Source of the DNA: Novosphingobium sp. G106
Lineage (GTDB): Bacteria; Pseudomonadota; Alphaproteobacteria; Sphingomonadales; Sphingomonadaceae
Assembly (NCBI RefSeq): GCF_019075875.1
Contig: NZ_JAHOOZ010000002.1
Span: forward strand, 124,001-188,000
DNA length: 64,000 nucleotides
Reading direction: 5' to 3'
The notes beneath the pieces were generated by a model. The model had not been told where the DNA came from and made no database searches. It saw nothing but the letters and a program-made list of their open reading frames with translations. Positions 25,917 to 36,541 of the stretch are shown piece by piece (position 1 is the stretch's first letter; each line of letters opens with the position of its first letter). The translations under genes and the position numbers were made by a program.

Positions 25917-27638
25917 TCATTCGGCTGGAACTGGATCGGCTGCATCGCCGCCCGAAGATGGACCGGCATCCTGCGAGATCGGCACCGCGCGCGCCGCCGT
26001 GATCGGACGATCCCTGGCAGGATCGAAACTCGCCTGGTGGAGGGGGGCTTCCTCGCGCTGCTTGCCCAGGATGGTCAGCCAGACATTGGCCGTCATGATC
26101 GCGCCGCCGGTGAGATAGAGCAGGCCTCCGAAGGCCCGCAGCACGAACATCGGGTGAAGTGCGGCAACCGTATCGACGAAAGAATTCACGAGGTAGCCGT
26201 CGGAACCGTATTCGCGCCACATCAGGCCCTGGGTGATCCCCGCGACCCACATCGAGGCGGCGTAGAAGACGATGCCCACGGTCGCGAGCCAGAAGTGCCA
26301 GTTCACCCAGCGAAGGCTATAGAGCCGTTCCCGGTGCCAGAGGCGGGGGACGAGATAGTAGATCGCCGCGAAAGTGATCATGCCGTTCCAGCCGAGCGCG
26401 CCGGAGTGGACGTGGCCGATCGTCCAGTCGGTATAGTGCGAGAGGCTGTTGACCGACTTGATCGACATCATCGGCCCCTCGAAGGTGCTCATGCCGTAGA
26501 AGGCCAGCGCGATCACCATCATGCGGATGATCGGATCGGTGCGGATCTTATCCCAGGCGCCGTTGAGCGTCATCAGGCCGTTGATCATGCCGCCCCAGCT
26601 CGGCATCCACAGCATCACCGAGAAGACCATGCCGAGCGTCTGCGCCCAGTCGGGCAGGGCGGTGTAGTGAAGATGATGGGGTCCCGCCCAGATGTAGAGG
26701 AAGATGAGCGCCCAGAAGTGGATGATCGAGAGCCGGTAGGAATAGATCGGCCGTTCTGCCTGCTTGGGCACGAAATAGTACATCATGGCCAGGAAGCCGG
26801 CGGTGAGGAAGAAGCCGACAGCATTGTGCCCGTACCACCACTCCACCAGGGCTCCCTGGACCCCGCCCCATAGCGGGTAGCTCTTCGAGCCGAGAAGGCT
26901 GACGGGGATGTCGATGTTGTTGACGACGTGGAGCATGGCCACGGTGACGATGAAGGCGAGGTAGAACCAGTTGGCGACGTAGATATGCGGTTCGGACCGC
27001 TTGACGATCGTGCCGACGAAGACGGCAAGATAGGCGAGCCAGACCACGGTCAGCCACCAGTCGACGTACCATTCGGGTTCGGCATATTCCTTCGACTGGG
27101 TGATGCCGAGCAGATACCCCGTCGCTGCAAGCACGATGAAGAGCTGGTAGCCCCAGAAAACGAAGCGGGCGAGGCGGGGAAAGGCGAGCCTTGCCCGGCA
27201 GGTGCGCTGAACCACGTAGAACGAGGTCGCGATGAGCGCATTGCCGCCGAAGGCGAAAATGACCGCCGAGGTATGCAGCGGGCGCAGCCGGCCGAAAGTC
27301 GTCCATTCGAGGTTGAGGTTGAGCAGGGGAAACGCGAGCTCGAGCGCGATGTAGAGGCCCGCCAGGAAGCCGGCCATTCCCCAGAAGACCGTGGCGATGA
27401 CCCCCCAGCGGATAGGATCGTCGTCGTACTTTCCGAGATCGACCGGTGCGTGAATGACGCCGCGCGCCAGCGCTGCGTAGTCGACGCGGCTGATCGAAAC
27501 CCACAGACCGATGCCGGCGGCAATGGCTATGATGACCATGTGGACCGCAAAGCCGCTGTCCGCCGCGTTGGCCGTGGCCATGATCGCGATGAGCAGCGCC
27601 GCCGACCACCAGCCGGCGCGCGTTAGAACCGTTTCCAT
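25917..27638 (-). CDS. ccoN: cbb3 cytochrome oxidase catalytic subunit CcoN
   Basis: A 573-residue heme-copper oxidase subunit I with at least 12 membrane helices. Heme and CuB ligands are visible in [27 protein letters not shown] with the C-family Tyr further on, [15 protein letters not shown] and [14 protein letters not shown]. It also has an extra N-terminal hydrophobic stretch before [12 protein letters not shown]. It reduces oxygen with high affinity, allowing growth in low oxygen. The promoter region holds an FNR box (27704) and a FixJ-like motif (27726). Confidence 0.95.
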   Translation of the reverse strand: METVLTRAGWWSAALLIAIMATANAADSGFAVHMVIIAIAAGIGLWVSISRVDYAALARGVIHAPVDLGKYDDDPIRWGVIATVFWGMAGFLAGLYIALELAFPLLNLNLEWTTFGRLRPLHTSAVIFAFGGNALIATSFYVVQRTCRARLAFPRLARFVFWGYQLFIVLAATGYLLGITQSKEYAEPEWYVDWWLTVVWLAYLAVFVGTIVKRSEPHIYVANWFYLAFIVTVAMLHVVNNIDIPVSLLGSKSYPLWGGVQGALVEWWYGHNAVGFFLTAGFLAMMYYFVPKQAERPIYSYRLSIIHFWALIFLYIWAGPHHLHYTALPDWAQTLGMVFSVMLWMPSWGGMINGLMTLNGAWDKIRTDPIIRMMVIALAFYGMSTFEGPMMSIKSVNSLSHYTDWTIGHVHSGALGWNGMITFAAIYYLVPRLWHRERLYSLRWVNWHFWLATVGIVFYAASMWVAGITQGLMWREYGSDGYLVNSFVDTVAALHPMFVLRAFGGLLYLTGGAIMTANVWLTILGKQREEAPLHQASFDPARDRPITAARAVPISQDAGPSSGGDAADPVPAE

Positions 27639-27703
27639 GGAAGACGCCCCCTCGATGGAGATGAAGATGAAAGGCCCCTTGGCCGCCGTTTGCAGGCTCT
27701 TCC

Positions 27704-27717
27704 TTGAGGGGAATCAA
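27704..27717 (-). promoter_or_regulatory. FNR box upstream of ccoN
   Basis: TTGAG-GGGA-ATCAA matches the FNR consensus TTGAT-N4-ATCAA at 9 of 10 positions. It starts 66 nt before ccoN, the same distance as the boxes before the amidohydrolase and the Baeyer-Villiger gene. Confidence 0.75.
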
Positions 27718-27725
27718 AATCCCGG

Positions 27726-27742
27726 CGTATCCGTAATTTCCA
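27726..27742 (-). promoter_or_regulatory. FixJ-like motif upstream of ccoN
   Basis: On the minus strand TGGAAATTACGGATACG, nearly identical to the fnrL and pat copies. It lies just upstream of the FNR box, suggesting joint control. Confidence 0.6.
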
Positions 27743-27755
27743 CAAGTCCCTGATC

Positions 27756-27769
27756 TTGCGCGGGATCAA
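27756..27769. promoter_or_regulatory. Weak FNR-like box between ccoN and ompW
   Basis: TTGCG-CGGG-ATCAA matches the FNR consensus at 8 of 10 positions. It could serve ompW (95 nt downstream) or be a second site for ccoN. Confidence 0.35.
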
Positions 27770-27863
27770 AGCACCGGCAGGTTCACCGCCGCGAGAATTG
27801 CGCCTGACGCCGCAAACATCCTGGTTCGCGAGGGGCGAACGCTGCGGCGCCGGATGAAGGATC

Positions 27864-28536
27864 ATGCGCAGTTTTATTGTATTGAGTGCAGTCGTCGCCG
27901 CTGCCGCAGCGACCCCGGCTTTTGCCGAAGGCGCCGAGGGCCATTGGCAGGTCAAGGTGCTCGGCAGCGGCGTGTTGCCCCGACAGCAAGATCGCCGAGC
28001 TGAAGAAGAACGCCGTGGGCCTCCCCGCGGCCAGCCAGACCAAGGCTGACGACAACGTCGTACCGACGCTCGCGATCGAATATTTCGCGGCGCCGAATCT
28101 GTCGGTCGAGACGATCTGCTGCTTCACCCAGCATCATGTCGACGGCGCGGGGGCCATCGCCGGCACGAGGATCGTCGATCACGTGCTGATCCTGCCAGCG
28201 ACGCTCACTTTCAAGTATCATCTCGCCGCCGGGCCGGTCCGGCCCTATGTCGGCCTAGGTCCCAGCATGTTCATGTTCTTCGGCGAGAAGCCCGGCGCGA
28301 CCGCGCGCACGCTCGGCGTGACCCGGGTCCGGATGAGCAACGATCTTGGCGTCGCCCTGCAAGCCGGCGTTGACGTACCGATCAACCGCTCGGGGATGGG
28401 CGTCAGCCTCGAAGCCAAGAAATATTTCATGGACACGACCGCGCACTTCTTCACGGTCAGCGGGACCGAGGCTCTGACCACGAAGCATTCGCTCGACCCC
28501 TGGGTCGTCAGTGGCGGGGTCTATTTTCGGTTCTGA
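27864..28536 (+). pseudogene. ompW-family outer-membrane protein, frameshifted
   Basis: The first frame from ATG 27864 encodes a signal peptide (MRSFIVLSAVVAAAAATPAFA) and EGHWQVKVLGSGVLP. The OmpW-type beta-barrel then continues in the next frame as DSKIAELKKNAVGLPAA and ends PWVVSGGVYFRF, a classical outer-membrane C-terminus. The break is at the run of four C at 27978-27981: one C fewer would restore VLPDSKIAEL. The rest looks intact (VEtICCFTQHHV, YHLAAGPVRPYVGLG), so this is either a recent mutation, phase variation at the run, or a sequencing error. OmpW proteins often rise under low oxygen in FNR regulons, which fits its place next to ccoN. Confidence 0.8.
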
Positions 28537-28544
28537 CTTCTCGG

Positions 28545-28589
28545 CCGCGATCCGGGAATGACCTGACTAAGGGACATTCCGGATCGCGG
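28545..28589 (+). terminator. Hairpin after ompW
   Basis: Arms CCGCGATCCGGGAATG and CATTCCGGATCGCGG pair with one bulged base and a 14-nt loop, directly after the ompW stop. No T-run. The right arm also resembles the FixJ-like motif (28571-28587), but the hairpin explains it better. Confidence 0.6.
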
Positions 28590-28645
28590 CGCAGGCCCCT
28601 TCCTCTCATCTGAGCGCAAAGCACGGATTTGAAGGGGACGGACCG

Positions 28646-29062
28646 ATGAACTCTATTCGTATCGCATTTTACGTCGTGGCGGCCGAGTTGGCCGCTCTGG
28701 CCATTGTTGTCCCGGGCGCAGCCTTGGCAGCGCAACCGGCGGAAGAGCCGGCGATCGTCGTCGAAGCGCCGCGGACGCTGCCATCCCCTCTCCCCGCGTC
28801 GCCCGGCGAAAAGAGCCCGTTCACGGGTGCACAGATTGTCACGACTGTCGTGCGGATTTCGGTCCTCTACGGCGACCTCGACCTGAAGCAGCCCGAAAGC
28901 GCGGCCAGGTTGATGACCCGAATACAGCGCGTCGCGCACGACGCCTGCGTCACGCTCGACCGGCTCTATCCACTCAGCCCCGATCCCGATTGCGTGTCTC
29001 GCGCCGCCGCCAAGGCCACCCCGGCAGCGAAGGCCTTGCTGGCGGCAGAAGAGGAAAAGTAA
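28646..29062 (+). CDS. UrcA family protein
   Basis: A 138-residue exported protein. The signal peptide is MNSIRIAFYVVAAELAALAIVVPGAALA. The mature part contains TTVVRISVLYGDLDLKQPESAARLMTRIQRVAHDAC and DPDCVSRAAAKA, the UrcA signature, with two Cys that probably form a disulfide. UrcA proteins are common in sphingomonads and relatives; their function is unknown. A frameshifted second copy lies at 37643-38052. Confidence 0.82.
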   Translation: MNSIRIAFYVVAAELAALAIVVPGAALAAQPAEEPAIVVEAPRTLPSPLPASPGEKSPFTGAQIVTTVVRISVLYGDLDLKQPESAARLMTRIQRVAHDACVTLDRLYPLSPDPDCVSRAAAKATPAAKALLAAEEEK

Positions 29063-29116
29063 CGCTGCCCCGGACAGAGTTCGAGGCGGCGCTTTGCTCC
29101 AGAAATGTGCGAGGCG

Positions 29117-30445
29117 TCAGGCCGGTTCGGCCTCCCTTGCCCGCTTCTCGGCATGGGCTTTGAACATCTCCATGATATCGCCCGAGGTCACGGGGCGTGT
29201 CTCGGTGGTGGGGGTCGAACCGCCAGAGCTCTTCGGGGCGATGTCGACGTTCTTGGCCAGCGCACGCGCGTGGCAGGCCCGGACGGTCATGTCGTCGCGT
29301 TTGTTGTACGTGAACAGCGCGTCGTGACGCAGCCATTTGATGGCGTTTAGGTGCGTGACCTTGTCGATCTGTTCGTTGGTGAGATTCTTGACCTGCACCC
29401 ACAGAAGCTCGGCGGCATCGGGCCAGAGCGCGTCGGAATGGGGATAGTCGACTTCGTAGGTGACATTGTCCTCGCCCACCTCGGACAAGTTCTTGAGGCC
29501 ATAGGGATCCCACAGGAAGCAGTGCGCGAAGTGCCGTTTCATCAGTTCGCTGGGCTTGACGTTCTGGAAACGCGATCGCGTCCAGGCCTTGTGGCGCCAG
29601 TTCGAGAAGTCGGCGCGTTCCATCAGATAGGGCACCCAGCCGATCGATCCTTCGGAGACGATGATCCGCATGTCGGGGTACTGGTGCAGTTCCTCGAGCT
29701 GGAGCCAGTCGGCTACGCCCTGGGCGACGGACATCGGCATCGTGCTAATCCAGGCCTCGATCGGCGATTCCATCGAGGCGTGCGGGGCGGGATTGCCGCT
29801 TCCGATGTGAAGCGCGATCGTCATGTCGTTGTCCATCAAGGCCTTGAACACCGGGTTCCAGTAGTCGTTGTGGATCGACGGCAAGCCCTGGACGGTGGGG
29901 TTCTCGTTCATCGAGACGACGCGAAATCCCTTTTTCGCGCAGCGATGGATTTCGGCGACGGTCGCCGCCGCGTCCCAGGTCGGGAGGATGGCGAGCGGGA
30001 TGAAGCGTCCAGGATAGGCCATGCACCATTCGTCGTAGTGCCAGTCGTTGTAGGCCTGCATGTGCCGCAGCGCGAGCGCCTTGTCGGCCGCCTTGTGGAA
30101 GGTCTGGCCGTCGAAGCCGATCGAGTTGCCGAAGCACATCGAGGCGGCGATGCCGTTCACGTCCATGTCGTCGATGCGCTTGTGGACGTCCCAGCAGCCG
30201 TCGCGGAGCTGGTCGAGCGAGGTCGGCTCCATACCGTATTCCTCGAATGGCCGGCCGACGACGGCGTTGAGGCCGACCGAGGGGCGAATATAGCCCTGGT
30301 ATTGCCAGAAGTTCTTGCCCTGGGCGTCGGTCTTGAGCTTGGGGGCCGAAGCCAGTAGGTCGCCCGAAAGCTGGTTGTCGAACAACGTCGGCGGTTCGCA
30401 GATGTGGTCGTCGGTGCTGATCACCACCATATCGTTCATTTGCAT
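29117..30445 (-). CDS. Amidohydrolase family 2 metal-dependent hydrolase
   Basis: A 442-residue TIM-barrel hydrolase of the ACMSD-like group. VISTDDHICEPPTLF near the N-terminus carries the metal-binding D-x-H, MTIALHIGSGNPAP the middle His, and YEVDYPHSDALWPDA the late Asp/His region. Relatives hydrolyse or decarboxylate ring-derived acids and are frequent in aromatic or steroid breakdown clusters. ATG 30445 lies 9 nt from a GGAG site; the upstream in-frame ATG at 30511 falls inside the FNR box and is not used. It is divergent from the oxygenase block. Confidence 0.82.
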   Translation of the reverse strand: MQMNDMVVISTDDHICEPPTLFDNQLSGDLLASAPKLKTDAQGKNFWQYQGYIRPSVGLNAVVGRPFEEYGMEPTSLDQLRDGCWDVHKRIDDMDVNGIAASMCFGNSIGFDGQTFHKAADKALALRHMQAYNDWHYDEWCMAYPGRFIPLAILPTWDAAATVAEIHRCAKKGFRVVSMNENPTVQGLPSIHNDYWNPVFKALMDNDMTIALHIGSGNPAPHASMESPIEAWISTMPMSVAQGVADWLQLEELHQYPDMRIIVSEGSIGWVPYLMERADFSNWRHKAWTRSRFQNVKPSELMKRHFAHCFLWDPYGLKNLSEVGEDNVTYEVDYPHSDALWPDAAELLWVQVKNLTNEQIDKVTHLNAIKWLRHDALFTYNKRDDMTVRACHARALAKNVDIAPKSSGGSTPTTETRPVTSGDIMEMFKAHAEKRAREAEPA

Positions 30446-30510
30446 AGCGGGTTCTCCGTCAGGCCATGCGCCTGTTACGAGAACGCTCGGCCGAGGCGGC
30501 CGATGTTGCA

Positions 30511-30524
30511 TTGATCTCGGTCAA
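30511..30524 (-). promoter_or_regulatory. FNR box upstream of amidohydrolase
   Basis: TTGAT-CTCG-GTCAA matches the FNR consensus at 9 of 10 positions and lies 66 nt from the amidohydrolase start. Confidence 0.7.
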
Positions 30525-30660
30525 ACATCGGCCGCGCTTGCAATGCCGGGACCGAGCGGACGGGAAACACTTGCCGCGTTCGACCCGCTGCGACGGACAG
30601 ATGCATAAGGCCAAAAAATGAGCGGCCGATTGCTGGAACCGGCCGCTCGAGGCGGGAGAA

Positions 30661-30698
30661 CAAGTGCAAACGGGTCGAGGTTCGGAAATCTGCACTTG
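30661..30698. repeat. Spaced inverted repeat in the divergent promoter region
   Basis: Perfect 8-bp arms CAAGTGCA (30661-30668) and TGCACTTG (30691-30698), 22 nt apart. This could be a pair of operator half-sites or a hairpin in the leader of either gene. Confidence 0.4.
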
Positions 30699-30734
30699 GT
30701 AAGTGGGTTGTGAGCCAGGCATTACCGAGCGACA

Positions 30735-30748
30735 TTGACGCTGATCAA
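30735..30748. promoter_or_regulatory. FNR box in the divergent promoter region
   Basis: TTGAC-GCTG-ATCAA, 9 of 10 matches to the FNR consensus. It is the middle of three boxes between the amidohydrolase and the Baeyer-Villiger gene. Confidence 0.65.
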
Positions 30749-30789
30749 ACATCGACGATTTTGTTTAGTCGGGCCGTGAACGCCGTTTT

Positions 30790-30803
30790 TTGATCCCGAT
30801 CAA
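30790..30803 (+). promoter_or_regulatory. Perfect FNR box upstream of Baeyer-Villiger monooxygenase
   Basis: TTGAT-CCCG-ATCAA is an exact FNR consensus. It ends 65 nt before ATG 30869, a normal activating distance. Confidence 0.82.
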
Positions 30804-30833
30804 AGCCAACATGACCGGGCGTGCTAGACCTCA

Positions 30834-30853
30834 AATCAACAGACCTGTTGATT
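30834..30853. promoter_or_regulatory. 20-bp palindrome just upstream of the Baeyer-Villiger gene
   Basis: Arms AATCAACAG and CTGTTGATT flank a 2-bp centre; this is a perfect palindrome 15 nt before the start codon. Its location suggests an operator for a local repressor that would block transcription start or translation. No such regulator gene is seen nearby. Confidence 0.5.
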
Positions 30854-30868
30854 AAGGGAACACGCGAG

Positions 30869-32713
<1,845 letters not shown>

Positions 32714-32724
32714 GGGAAGCGGCC

Positions 32725-34131
32725 ATGAACAAGCCCGAGAAGATCGTCTCCGAGGACCTGTCGGAAGCGCTGACCTACCCCTCCGAGGCATTCATCAGCC
32801 GTGACTATGCCGAGGCGGAGCCCCAACGGCTGTGGTCGAAGGTCTGGCAGCAGGCCGGGCGCGTAGAAGAGCTGAAGGTCGTCGGTGATTACATCACCTA
32901 CAACATCTGCCACGACTCGATCCTGATCGTGCGCGACACTCCCGAAACGCTCAAGGCGTTCCACAACGTCTGCCCGCATCGCGGCCGGCGGCTCGTGGGC
33001 AACAACACCGGCGGCGGTCCCAAGACGATCGCGCAGGACACGGGCACGCACAGCGCGCGCGGCAACCGGCTGAAATTCGGCTGCAACTACCATGCCTGGA
33101 CTTTCGATCTCGACGGCGAGGCAACCTACATTCCCGACCGCGTGGACTGGAACGGCGCGCTCGACAGCGTCCGCACCAGCCTGGCGCCAGTACAGGTCGA
33201 CTGCTGGGGCGGCTGGATCTGGATCAACATGGACCTCGGCGCCGGGCCGCTGCGCGAATGGCTCGAGCCCGTGGCCTCGCTGATCGATCCCTTCGAATTC
33301 GAGAATATGCGCTACCGCTTCCGCTACTGGGGCATTTTCGACTGCAATTGGAAGGTCGCGCTCGAGGCCTTCCTCGAACCCTATCACGTCCAGGGCACGC
33401 ACCCGCAACTGATCAAGTACGGGGACTTTTATTCGTTCAGCAAGGCCTTCGGCCTGCACGGCCAGACGGGCTTCGATTCGAAGACGCACAGGGATAGCGG
33501 CACCGCGGTCGAGACCTCGGTCCACCGCGCGGCTGGCGATGGCGATCCGCGCACGACGATCGCGCAGATGCAGGCCGAGTACTGGGAAACGATTGGCGCC
33601 AGCACCAGCGAGACGCTGGTGCGCACCGCCCAGCGCCTGCCGGTGGAACTGCCCGAAGGAACGCCGGCGGCCGAGGTCCACAGGCGCTGGATGGAAATGG
33701 CCGTGGCCGAGGACGCCGCGCGCGGTGTAAAATGGCCCGACCTGACAGACGCGCAGGTCGCCGCCGCGGGCCTCGCGCTTTCGATCTTCCCCAACGTCAA
33801 TTTCATTCCGGGCCCGACTTTTGCTCTGGCCTACCGGGTGCGGCCCTTCGGCACCGACCCCGACAAGTGCATTTTCGAGGCGGTCGCGCTCGACCGGTTT
33901 GCCGAAGGCGAGGAGCCCGAAACCGAATGGATCTACGTCGAGCAGGACCTCGACAAATGGCCTTACGTCATCTCGCAGGACATCTCGAACATGGTCGAGG
34001 TCCACCGCGGCTACAAGTCGCGCGGCTTCCGCGGCAACCTTCCGAACCCGTGGCAGGAGCGCAAGGTGACCAACCTTCATCGGGGCCTTGCGAAATACAT
34101 GGGCACCGGCTCGCCGCGCCCACTCGACTGA
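32725..34131 (+). CDS. Rieske non-heme iron oxygenase, large subunit
   Basis: A 468-residue ring-hydroxylating-type oxygenase. The Rieske cluster motif is CPHRG (from residue 83) and CNYHAW (from about 120), and the mononuclear iron site shows in NWKVALEAFLEPYHVQGTHPQ. The spacer between the two cluster halves is longer than usual, because of VGNNTGGGPKTIAQDTGTHSARGNRLKF. Such enzymes hydroxylate or demethylate aromatic or steroid-like substrates and need a reductase, which is not encoded nearby. Confidence 0.88.
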   Translation: MNKPEKIVSEDLSEALTYPSEAFISRDYAEAEPQRLWSKVWQQAGRVEELKVVGDYITYNICHDSILIVRDTPETLKAFHNVCPHRGRRLVGNNTGGGPKTIAQDTGTHSARGNRLKFGCNYHAWTFDLDGEATYIPDRVDWNGALDSVRTSLAPVQVDCWGGWIWINMDLGAGPLREWLEPVASLIDPFEFENMRYRFRYWGIFDCNWKVALEAFLEPYHVQGTHPQLIKYGDFYSFSKAFGLHGQTGFDSKTHRDSGTAVETSVHRAAGDGDPRTTIAQMQAEYWETIGASTSETLVRTAQRLPVELPEGTPAAEVHRRWMEMAVAEDAARGVKWPDLTDAQVAAAGLALSIFPNVNFIPGPTFALAYRVRPFGTDPDKCIFEAVALDRFAEGEEPETEWIYVEQDLDKWPYVISQDISNMVEVHRGYKSRGFRGNLPNPWQERKVTNLHRGLAKYMGTGSPRPLD

Positions 34132-34151
34132 TTGTCCAACCCCGCCGGTAA

Positions 34152-34165
34152 TTGCGTCAGATCAA
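34152..34165 (+). promoter_or_regulatory. FNR-like box upstream of the TauD-type gene
   Basis: TTGCG-TCAG-ATCAA matches at 8 of 10 positions and ends 54 nt before ATG 34220, so the TauD-type gene may have its own low-oxygen promoter. Confidence 0.45.
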
Positions 34166-34219
34166 AGCGGCGCGCGTCGGGCGGGTCCACATTCGCACCC
34201 AATCACAGGAGAGCGCCAG

Positions 34220-35068
34220 ATGGCCACGACCACGCTTACCCGGCTTCGCGCCGAAGAGATCAAACCGAAGATCGGCAGCCGCATCCTCAATACCAAGGAG
34301 GAGCTGCTGAGCGGCGCCTTGACGGGCGAGATCAATGAACTGCTCGAACAGCGCGGCGTCCTGGTCTTCAAGCAGCTCCATTTCACCGACGATGAACAGG
34401 TCGCTTTCACCAACGCCTTGGGCGGGAATGCCACCGAGATCGGTTTTCGCGGGCAGGCGGTCTTCCCCATCTCGCTCGATCGCAGCGTCAACCAGGAGGT
34501 CGTCGAATACCTCAAGGGCTCCCTGTTCTGGCATATCGACGGGACGATGAACGACGTGCCGGTGCGCGGCTCGATCCTGACCAGCAAGGTGCTTCCGAGC
34601 TGGGGCGGGAATACCGAATTCGCCAACTGCTATGCCGCCTACGACGATCTCCCCGAAGAGACCAAGGCGCGGATCGACGGCCTTCGCGTCGTTCACACGA
34701 TGTGGGCCTCGCAGCTCTATCACACGCCCGAGCCGACGCTGGCCCAGCTCTCGAACTGGCAGAGCCGCGGGCAGGGCAAGCGCGAACTGCCGCTGGTGTG
34801 GAAGCACAAGTCGGGCCGCAAGTCGCTGGTCCTGGGCAACACCGCGCAATATGTCGTCGGGCTCGAGCCCGAGGAAAGCGCGCGCATCCTGCATGGCCTG
34901 CGCGAGATCGCGACGTCGGAGCCCTACCACTATGCGCACAAGTGGCAGGTCGGCGATTCCGTGATGTGGGACAACACCGGCACGCTGCACCGCGCGATGC
35001 CCTACGATCCCGATTGCGGCCGGCTGCTGCACCGCACGATCCTCCAGGGCGAAGAGGCTTTCGCCTGA
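34220..35068 (+). CDS. TauD/TfdA-type 2-oxoglutarate-dependent dioxygenase
   Basis: A 282-residue enzyme. The iron facial triad is visible as HIDGT near residue 108 (H-x-D) and TLHRAMPYDPDCGRLLHRTIL near the C-terminus, which holds the distal His and the 2-oxoglutarate-binding Arg. It should hydroxylate its substrate using oxygen and 2-oxoglutarate; TfdA-like members cleave ethers. It lies between two Rieske oxygenase genes and may handle the same compound. Confidence 0.88.
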   Translation: MATTTLTRLRAEEIKPKIGSRILNTKEELLSGALTGEINELLEQRGVLVFKQLHFTDDEQVAFTNALGGNATEIGFRGQAVFPISLDRSVNQEVVEYLKGSLFWHIDGTMNDVPVRGSILTSKVLPSWGGNTEFANCYAAYDDLPEETKARIDGLRVVHTMWASQLYHTPEPTLAQLSNWQSRGQGKRELPLVWKHKSGRKSLVLGNTAQYVVGLEPEESARILHGLREIATSEPYHYAHKWQVGDSVMWDNTGTLHRAMPYDPDCGRLLHRTILQGEEAFA

Positions 35069-35098
35069 CCTTCCAACGTCAAACCAAGAGGTGCCTCG

Positions 35099-36541
35099 AT
35101 GGCCGAAATGGATCTCACCGACCTGCGCCCGGGCAACGCGCTCAGGATCGAGAACCCCGCGCTGATCCCCGCCGCACGCTACTATGACGAAGAATTCTAC
35201 CGTCTCGAATGCGAGCGGCTATGGCCGAAGGCCTGGCAGATGGCTTGCCGGCTGGAACAGATCCCCAATGTCGGCGATTGGATCGAGTATTCGAACGTCG
35301 GCAAGTCGGTGATCGTCGTGCGCACTAAGGACGGGGTGAAGGCGCACCAGAACCATTGCCGGCACCGCGGCGTGCCGATTGCCGGCGGGGAGGGCAACGC
35401 CGAGGGCGCCAGCGCGCATGGCAACTGTGCCAAGAGCGGGTTCATCTGTCCGTTTCATGGCTGGCGCTGGAACATGGAAGGCGAATGCACCTTCGTCTAC
35501 GGCCGTCATTTATTCGACGAGGAACTGCTCCAGAAGGACGAACTCGCGCTGCGCCCGGTTCGCGTCGAGACCTGGGGCGGCTGCGCCTTCATCAACCATG
35601 ATGCCGAGGCGCCCTCGCTGCGCGAGAGCCTCGGGCCCGTGCTAGATCGGCTCGAGGCTCACGGCATGAGCAAGCTTCGCTCCGAATGGTGGTTCGCAAC
35701 CGTCCTGCCGGCCAACTGGAAAGTCGCGATGGAAGCCTTCATGGAAGGCTATCATGTGATGAAGACCCATCCGCAGCTTCAGCACGCGCAGCCCAGCCTC
35801 TACAACGCACGCTACGGTAACGAAACCGGGGGGCTTGGGTCCTTGCTCAACCCCAACCTCACGGTTCGGCAGAATGTCTGCGAAGCGCTCGATTCGATGG
35901 AATTGCTCAGCGAAGGCATGGCCGGGCTCGTCCACGGCAAGGAGGTCGAAATCGCCCGAAGCCTCGCGGAAGCAGAACTTCCCAAAGATCCGCAAACGGG
36001 GATGATGGCGTGGTACGGTCTCGTCTGCCAGGCCATCACCGAGAAACTGCGCGAGCGCGGCGAAGACGTGCCCGACCTTGTGCAGGTCATGCAGGAACAC
36101 CCGGTCGAGGCGGTCGAATTCCTGTTCCCGCACTATTTCCTGCTGACCTACTTCACCTCTATGTCGAGCTACCGCGTCCGGCCCTTGGGACCCGAGACCT
36201 GCCTTTTCGAGATATGGTCGCTGACCCATTATCCCGAGGGCGAAGAGCCAGAGCCGCTGCGCGAGCCGACGATGTTGCCGTTCGACAGCCGCGATTTCCC
36301 GATGATCCCGCGGCAGGACTATTCGAACATCCCGATCCAGCAGAAAGGCCTGCATTCGGAGGGGCTCGATGTCCTGCGCCTGTCGCGGGAACGCGAAGGC
36401 CTGATCAGCAACTACCAGCGACTCATCGACGCCTACATCGCGGGTGAGCCGGGAGCCAGGCTCGCCGCGGCGAACCGAATGCTCGGTGGCAATTTCGATG
36501 GTCCGATCCTCGACCTGGGACTCGAGTGCGGATCGTCGTGA
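35099..36541 (+). CDS. Second Rieske non-heme iron oxygenase, large subunit
   Basis: A 480-residue oxygenase paralogous in design to the one at 32725 but clearly distinct in sequence. The Rieske motifs are CRHRG and CPFHGW, and the iron site lies in NWKVAMEAFMEGYHVMKTHPQ. It has an inserted helical stretch (SMELLSEGMAGLVHGKEVEIARSLAEAEL) in the catalytic domain. Like the first, it has no partner beta subunit, ferredoxin or reductase nearby. Its stop overlaps the pdxH start. Confidence 0.88.
   Translation: MAEMDLTDLRPGNALRIENPALIPAARYYDEEFYRLECERLWPKAWQMACRLEQIPNVGDWIEYSNVGKSVIVVRTKDGVKAHQNHCRHRGVPIAGGEGNAEGASAHGNCAKSGFICPFHGWRWNMEGECTFVYGRHLFDEELLQKDELALRPVRVETWGGCAFINHDAEAPSLRESLGPVLDRLEAHGMSKLRSEWWFATVLPANWKVAMEAFMEGYHVMKTHPQLQHAQPSLYNARYGNETGGLGSLLNPNLTVRQNVCEALDSMELLSEGMAGLVHGKEVEIARSLAEAELPKDPQTGMMAWYGLVCQAITEKLRERGEDVPDLVQVMQEHPVEAVEFLFPHYFLLTYFTSMSSYRVRPLGPETCLFEIWSLTHYPEGEEPEPLREPTMLPFDSRDFPMIPRQDYSNIPIQQKGLHSEGLDVLRLSREREGLISNYQRLIDAYIAGEPGARLAAANRMLGGNFDGPILDLGLECGSS

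Noticed and set aside
28571..28587. A further copy of the FixJ-like motif (GGGACATTCCGGATCGC) before the UrcA gene
   Set aside because: It forms the right arm of the hairpin terminator after ompW, which explains the sequence without a binding site.
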